DNA of 64,000 bases from NCBI GenBank assembly GCA_001179505.1, contig CDMY01000098.1:127295-191294 (forward strand), in the 5' to 3' direction. The translations under genes and the position numbers were made by a program. This document shows, piece by piece, positions 57,788 through 64,000 of this stretch. Origin of the DNA: Vitrella brassicaformis (lineage: Eukaryota > Sar > Vitrellaceae). The first letter of the stretch is position 1. Every line of letters begins with the position of its first letter. The notes below the pieces were generated by a model. It saw only the letters and a program-made list of their open reading frames with translations. It ran no database searches and was not told the DNA's origin.

Positions 57788-60127
57788 ATGAAGATGAGTC
57801 AGCTTCGCATCTCCTGCCCGCAGCTGCGGACTCGCTGTGCGCCTCTGCGGCATCTTCCCACCCATCCACTCACCCTGATTCATCGCGTGCCCGTCACTCC
57901 CGCCCTGATCCATCACATTCGCGCCTTCTCATCGTCGGGCCACTCGGAGCCCTCCCTCTCCCTCCAGCAGACGCTCGATATCGTGGCGCAGCAGCAGCGG
58001 CTCACCCCGCCCGAGTACCTCGCCAGCCTCAATCAGGTGTTCAACGCCGCTCTCAAGGAGAACAGCGGCACCTTCTGGGACGACCATCGGTTCACGGCCT
58101 TCCAGGCGATGCTCGTCAAGCGCCTGCCTGCGTTCGGGGGCGCTGACGTCTACCGAGTGCTGACGGCCTACGCCAGGCTGCAGTACTGCCCGGAGGGGAC
58201 GCTGGATGACCTGTGTGCGGCGCTGGTCGAGAATTTGGGCGAGTTGTCGGTGCTGCAGCTCAGTCATACGGCGGTGATACTGTCGGCGCTCGAGGTGACT
58301 GACCCAACCGTGCTGGAAAGCTATTGCCAGGTGATCAACAACACTGAGAGGCCATCAATCGCTCACCGTTTGTTGACAGTCTGGTTTGCTCTCTTTGTGT
58401 GTTCGCTCGTTCGTTCATTCATTCATTCATTCAGCGTGTCCGTGAGCACCTGCCCGCCCCGACAGAGGAGGGCTCCACCTCCCCCCCCTCCCCCCTGGAC
58501 CCCCGAGAGGCCACGTTTCTGGCGCTGGGCCTCTCGCATCTCGGGTGGCGCGACCTGCCCACCTTACACGGCCTCGCCACCCTTGTTGTGGAGCACTGCA
58601 GTAGGGGCAAGGGCGGAGATGGGGAGGGGGAGAGGCTGTCGGGGGCTCAGCTGTCGACGCTGCTGCTGTCTTTCGCGACGCTTGGCGTGCAGCATCCCTC
58701 GCTGTACCAGCATCTGTGCCGGGAGATTGCCGGTAGGTGGGCGAGAGGGGGTGGGTGGATGGATGGATGGTGTGGTGTGTGGCCATGTAGATAGTTTGCC
58801 GTCCTTGGCCCCTCAGCACCTGGCGAATGTCGTCTTGGGCTTGGCCACCTATGGCGACTACCCGATTCACCTCATGACGGTACAAACAGACACACTGATA
58901 GACCGATAGGCACACACGAGAAAGCCATCGTCAATCACTCTGTTCCTCTCCATCCCTCCCTCCCTCCCTCCCTCCCCTCTGTGCAGGCCATCGAGAGCCG
59001 TCTGAGTGCGGTGCTGTCTCTGTACAAGACCGAGGATCTGCTGACGGTGGCCTGGTCGCTGGTCGCTTTGCAGTTCTTCAGTGTGGACCTGTTGGCGCAC
59101 ATCGGTGCGGCCATGGCGCGCACACTCGACCGCACGGCGCTGAGCCAGGACAAGGAGCGGCAGCTGCACCAGTTCTCCCTCACCATCGAGCTTGAGGCGC
59201 CGGCAGAGATCAAAGAGGTCCGTCTGTGTGTGGGGGGCTGGCTGGCTGACAGGTGTGAATCTATCGGCATCCCTCGTTCGTTCGTTGCCGGCTGTTGTGC
59301 GCAGAAATTGGTTGAGAAGGGCGTGTGGAACACGCTGTACCAGGTGGGTAGCGATCGAATCGACACACTCCCATAAAACAAACACGCATGCAGCGTCAAA
59401 GGTGATGGATGCTCGCTATGCCTCGGGGTGTGTGTGTGTGTGTGTGTGTGAGCCTGAGTCCGTCCCCACAGAGCCGGCGAGCGACAGCCACCCGACCGTC
59501 AAGGCCATCGTCCAACAGGTGCTATGCCGTGTCACACACAGATAAATAGCTGTGTGTGTGTCACGTGATGTGTCTGTCCTTCCCCTCTCTCAGCTGTCGT
59601 CGTGTCTTGACGCCCTTCATGTGCCGCACGAGCAGTTCCTCACCGTCGACGGCTTCTACACGGCCGACATAGCTGCCACGGCACCACCGCACCTCACACA
59701 CACACAAGTGGGGGCACCAGTATCGGCAGCAGCGAAGGAGGAGGCCAACTGTCGAGTGTTCTTTCATGTGGACGACTCGACGTACGATGACTTCGCCGAG
59801 CCGCTGGACCCCTGGGTGACGCTCAAACACCGGCACGTCGTCGAGCTGGGATGGAAGCTGGTACTGTACCACACACAGAGAGCAGAGAGCAGAGAGACAG
59901 GGAGAGAGAGGGCCCGCAATGGGCCTTGGGCCTCTGCTGTATGTGTTGTCTGACTGCAGGTGTGGGTTCGCGTGAGCGACTGGGATGCGCTGGACAGTGA
60001 CGGCGAGCGCATGACGTACGTCAAGAGGGAGCTGACGGGCGAGACCACCGCAGACGTCACAGACGACACACACGAGGAGGAGGATGGTCATGATGTGGAT
60101 ATCGATGAGTCGGGCAAGAGCAGATAG
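57788..60127 (+). CDS. RAP-domain protein, probably mitochondrial or plastid RNA metabolism
   Basis: ATG 57788 (MKMSQLRISCPQLRTRCAPL) leads to a long basic, Ser-rich presequence with IRAFSSSGHSEPS, typical of a mitochondrial transit peptide. The middle is helical, with repeated two-helix units: RLPAFGGADVYRVLTAYARL, LSVLQLSHTAVILSALEV, AQLSTLLLSFATLGVQHPSL, HLANVVLGLATYGDY and EDLLTVAWSLVALQFFS, resembling the helical repeats of FASTK/octotricopeptide-like RAP proteins. The C-terminal RAP domain begins near 59785: WVTLKHRHVVELGWKLV, then VWVRVSDWDALDSDGERMTY. An acidic tail ends at TAG 60125-60127. RAP proteins bind organelle RNA and are greatly expanded in apicomplexans and relatives. Eight or so exons; borders are approximate. 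Confidence 0.82.
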
Positions 60128-61146
60128 ACCTGGCGTGCGGTGATGTGCGGTGATGTGTGTGATGGCTGAGTGTCCGGTCACTTGTTTTTCGTTCGTCGGT
60201 GGAGGGATGGACGGGATGGACGGATGGGCCCACTAATTTACACACACTTAGATGACATGAATGGTCGATTTGTCGAAATCTGTCCATTCGTCTGTCACGT
60301 CTCTCCCGGCAAACACACACACACACACACACACTGCACACACACACATTGCACACACAGGCCTTGCCCCCCCTCCTCTCCCTCTCTGCGCGTGGACCCT
60401 GCGGGTGTGAGTGTGTCTGTCGGTCTGCCACGCACTCCTGCACACGCGCATTCACCAATTTCGCATTCACCAATTTCTCACTCCTGACGTACCTGTGTGT
60501 TTGTGAGTCACCAGTGTGATTGTTTGAATCTATCGTGGCGGCGAGCGAACAGCCGTGCCGTGAAGGCACGAAGAGAGCGAGAGGGTGTACGTGAGTCTGT
60601 CTGCGTCAGCGAGGACGACAGCCGTCGGCGAGGCATAAGACAGACAGACAGGTTAATCCGTGATAACTGGATGGATAGATGGCCAGTGCATAACTGGATG
60701 AATTCGTTTCCTGTCGGTCCATCCATGCAATGAGAGAGGGCTGTGCACGCACACAATGATTGAGAAGTGAGGCAGTCAGTCAGTCAGTCCCCATCGTCCG
60801 CGACACCCACACCCACAGCCAGGCAACCCGCAGGACAGATACATATAGAGAGGAGACAAGGAGAGTGAAGGGAGGGGGGGAGGGCTGCATCCACACACAG
60901 CTCTGCAGACGCGATACAGACACCATGTGATGTGGGCGGGTGACTTAAAGACAGGACAGCCCACAGCCCACAGCCAGCATCGGTGGGCCAGCGGCAGCAG
61001 CTAGCTACGGAGCCCGTTGTGAGCAATGCAGCTACAGATAACCTCCTGGACACCCACACAGCCACACAGAGGGCACGACATCCATCCATCCATCCATTGG
61101 CCGGACAAACCGATTTGTGGCGTAGCGGTACTTTTTTGTTGGTTGG
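60128..61146. other. Intergenic between convergent genes
   Basis: No gene is seen. (AC)n at 60308-60332 and TTTCGCATTCACCAATTTC-type direct repeats at 60455-60480 are present, as well as (GTCA)n at 60772-60790 and CCAT tracts at 61080-61096. Confidence 0.6.
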
Positions 61147-63677
61147 TCATCCGAGCGATGCAGTGCCGTCAGCGCCGTCCTCGCCTGTCAAATAAACACA
61201 CACACGCACGTGTGTTGCGGATTGACACCAGATGTGTGTGCCTCTCTTCCTTGGTTGGTACCTCCGCTGCCGTCAGCCATATTGTCACCGTCACTGCCGT
61301 CTACACCACACACACAGAAGGCCCATCCACCACACACGGTTTCACTCCCATGCTTCCGTCTCTTCCCTGTCCGTACCATCGTCATCGTCGCTGTCATCTT
61401 CCTGCTGTTGCTGCTGCTGGTACTGCTGCTGTACTCGTCCGTCGAAGACATATGGCGCCACACCTGACCCCAGCGCCACGCGGGCCAGCCGAGTGGTGAC
61501 CGGGAAGCGATGCTTGAAGGCGCCACCAGCACCAGCCACAGGCGCTTCGGTCGTCAGGACACTTACCCACACTGCAGACATACGAGAGAGAACAACACAT
61601 GACATGTGACCGGCCGGCAGCGCTGCCTGTCTGTCGGCCTGACCGTCATCAATGTCTCCCAGGAAAGAATCCTCAATGTGAATCCACGCGACGAAGGGGT
61701 GGCTGCTGTCGGTCAGCACCAGCCATCGCCGGCCACCATCGCCCCAGCTCATTGTGGTGGTGCAGCCGGCCACCGGTATGTGGGGCGACTGGGTGAGGAG
61801 GCCATCCAGACGGCCGCCAACAACACGCCTGAACCAAACACACACACAGACACAATCACACACACCCCTCCCGCCACTATTGTGTCGTCACCTGTCGAGT
61901 GTAGTCACTGTGTCATTGGTCTGATGAGTCGGGTAGAACTTGTCACCGTAGAACTTGTCGTCTACCGATGCGCTTGGCGAATGACGACAACGACGCGTCG
62001 GTGGACGGGTAATTGCCATTGCCCGACTCCCATTCGTTCTGGCAGCGAAAGTGGTGGATGTGACTATACACTGGGGGGTCATGCTGTAGTCGGTGCTGCT
62101 GATACAGATGTTGGTAGGGAGGAAGGGGCGGGTCGATGGTCAGCCGGTAGCCGGGCTCGTCCTTGATGGCCCGCACCTCACCATTGGCATGGCTGCAGAC
62201 AGACACTTCACCCATCCCCAGCGACGGGTCGAACCGCAGCAGCTGCAGCTGTGGGGTGTTGATGCCAACGCCGTACGCACGGCTCAGTGAGTTGGCGAGG
62301 CGGTTGCGCAGCTCAGCTATGGTGAAGGCAGCCCGGATGCGCCGCGATGTGGCTCTGAGGCGGGCCGCCGTGACGATGTCGGGCAGATGGCCTCGGCTGC
62401 CGACAAACAAGTGGTTGACGGGGTGCTCCTGGCTGCCCCCCTGCAGATCGCACACACACGTAACAATGCAGATCGATACACACACAAGGCACATCTGGTG
62501 CATGGCGTTCGGTTGTGTCATACCCACCTGATGCTGCTGCTCTTGCTGTGTGTGGCTGCGGGACGATGCGACGCGGTGGCGGTCGGGCGAGGCGAACAAC
62601 TTATCTACTGCATCGGTCAGTATCTGCACACACCACACACAGACGACACACAATGACATCAACACGGTGCTGTGTTGGCGATTCTACTGGTCTGCTGACA
62701 TGCTCACCCCTTTGGTGGTCTGTGTGTCGCCCCACATGAACCGCTGCATCCTCAACGTCGTCATGCTCGACTCCAACGCCGCCTCACTGCTCGAACTCTC
62801 ACGCACAAGGGCCGCACTCTGACAATGAACAATCGGACACACAAAACCACAAAGGCCATAGATAGGCCATGACAGGTGTCGCTTTGGCTCACCCAAATGC
62901 CGCCCGCTATCTGCTTCTGGTTGGTCTTGCGTGTGATGTAGACGGCCGTGGCGGCCAGCAGGCGGACATCGCACGCGGCCAAATCGATGTCACACATCGA
63001 CAAGAACTGCACACACAGACAGACAGACAGGGAGAAGCCATTCGATAGCTGGAGGTGTCTGTGTGTGGCTGGCGGACAGACTCACCATAAGGTATTTGGC
63101 GAATGAAAACAGGCGGCCGTGGGTGTCCATGCCGGCCGCAGTGAACAGCTTCTCCAGACACTCAATGCCGCACACAGAACTATCAGCCGCCACACGACCC
63201 ACCACCTGCACACAGACAAACAGACAGACAGGTCGGCGCTGCACAGGTGTGCGTCGTGTCTGTGTTTCAATACCTGTGCCTGTGTGTGTGTGGGGTCATC
63301 CGGCATGTCGTCCATCAGCAGGTGTGGCTCCAGCCGCTCGACGCAGGCGGCCACACACGCATCTGCTACCTGTGTGTCAACAGCCAAACAAGTGACACAC
63401 ACATCCCATGAGTCCTTACTCTCTGTCTGTCATTCAGATCTCTTTACCTGTGTGGCGTCGTTCGTGTCGATGAGTCTGTCGGCGTGACAAACATCCAGCA
63501 GCCGCACCGCCCGCATGAGGGTCGCGTCGCGGCAGCCCATCGACGCTGCTCTCTTGACCATTTCGTCCAACACGGCTGCAGCACATGACAGACATCACAG
63601 CACACACCTCTGAGGGCATCTGTCGTGTGTTGCTGTGTGTGCGAGTCGGGCGTACCTCGCTGCTGCGGCCATTTCAT
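61147..63677 (-). CDS. Unrecognised protein with Gln/Asp-rich C-terminus
   Basis: Twelve exons, nearly all joining in phase. The start is 63677 (MKWPQQR). Exons follow near 63577-63449 (VLDEMVKRAASMGCRDATLM), 63371-63275, 63208-63088 (CGIECLEKLFTAAGMDTHGR), 63010-62895, 62820-62710 (ALVRESSSSEAALESS), 62626-62530, 62445-61960 (NHLFVGSRGHLPDIVTAARL and TPQLQLLRFDPSLGMGE), 61829-61645 (RWLVLTDSSHPFVAWIHIED), 61573-61378 (poly-Gln/Asp), 61302-61260 and 61183-61147. The N-terminal half is helical and the C-terminal half beta-rich. No domain is recognised. Near 61960-61970 the frame must change by one base between SSFAKR and DDKFYGDKFYPTH; either a splice I cannot place or an indel next to the duplicated GACAAGTTCTAC unit. 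Confidence 0.62.
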
Positions 63678-64000
63678 GCTACCGACCTGTTTGTCAGACC
63701 AACTGAACACAGAACACCTCTTGATTGATCAGTCATCCGGCATTCCCTCTCTTATTGGCCTGCTCGCTTCACCGTGCCGTGCGATACGCCTCAGTGATGA
63801 GTTCGGCACGGGCACGGTGATGATCACTGAAGGGCAAAGGTCTCGGACACGCGCAGCAATGATCACGCGAGAGAAGTGTAAGAATAGGTGGGAGAGAGTC
63901 GGGGAGAATGGTGAAGAGAGGATCTGCCGGGCGGTCAGTCCCGGATAAAGGATTAAGTCAATGCAACGTAAGGTCTGTGGATTTTGTGGAGAGTCCACGT
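63678..64000. other. Upstream region, no gene seen
   Basis: This is the 5' side of the minus-strand gene starting at 63677. It is free of long microsatellites. Open frames on both strands are present but lack codon character or splice support. Confidence 0.5.

Noticed and set aside
1-64000. Search by eye for tRNA, rRNA, transposase, reverse transcriptase or viral genes
   Set aside because: No convincing cloverleaf, rRNA core, or mobile-element protein motif was noticed; a covariance-model or HMM scan was not possible here.

Overview
This window is nuclear DNA from a gene-dense, GC-rich, intron-rich eukaryote. The gene set points to a myzozoan alveolate and most probably a chromerid such as Vitrella: a GST-fold/EMAPII protein of the apicomplexan tRip/Tg-p43 type, a RAP-domain organelle protein, a GCC2/GCC3-like cysteine-rich multispan protein, EF-hand proteins, and short introns crowded with (TG)n, (AC)n and (CT)n microsatellites. 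The genus is inferred from gene content and style, not shown directly.

Layout. 1-81: edge exon (-), perhaps an ABC transporter. 422-3293: EF-hand protein (+). 4019-4760: short protein with a possible organelle presequence (+). 6511-10219: secreted arylsulfotransferase-family enzyme (-), with an assembly gap in one intron. 10507-17048: long coiled-coil/low-complexity protein (+). 18270-19378: small secreted protein (-). 19779-22805: poorly resolved coding fragments (+) around a second gap, ending in a partial paralogue of the gene at 23208-24812 (+), which itself carries two apparent frameshifts. 25565-26150: unresolved coding exons (-). 26267-28519: tRip/p43-like tRNA-binding protein (-), head to head with a membrane-anchored alpha/beta hydrolase at 28524-30227 (+). 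30997-33155: AMPK beta subunit (-), divergent from the ISD11/LYRM4 gene at 33359-33723 (+). 34040-35637: ELO fatty-acid elongase (-). 36094-41060: eIF4B-like RNA-binding protein (+). 42263-44930: expansin-like secreted protein (-) with a third gap in an intron, divergent from a secreted Cys-rich protein at 44993-46505 (+). 46908-48191: omega-like GST with a signal peptide (-), divergent from a cysteine-rich multispan membrane protein at 48344-53569 (+). 54737-57338: RING-CH (MARCH-type) ubiquitin ligase (-). 57788-60127: RAP-domain protein (+). 61147-63677: unrecognised protein (-).

Many exon models were checked by splice phase. Where exons are summed below (arylsulfotransferase, secreted 282-aa protein, hydrolase, AMPK beta, ISD11, elongase, expansin-like, GST), the reading frame stays open across every junction and lengths divide by three. 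Strands alternate freely and nothing resembles an operon, but several neighbours are tight divergent pairs that may share promoters. The 42-57 kb part is rich in secreted and membrane products (expansin-like, Cys-rich secreted, GST with leader, multispan receptor-like, RING-CH), suggesting a wall/surface/secretory neighbourhood. The others cover basic cell functions: Fe-S cluster assembly, energy sensing, lipid elongation, translation initiation, tRNA handling and organelle RNA metabolism.

The most interesting signals are the tRip/p43 homologue with its 4-bp head-to-head partner, the self-complementary microsatellite arms inside introns, GC-AG introns, an expansin-like gene, and the three identical 300-N gaps bounded by C/G homopolymers.
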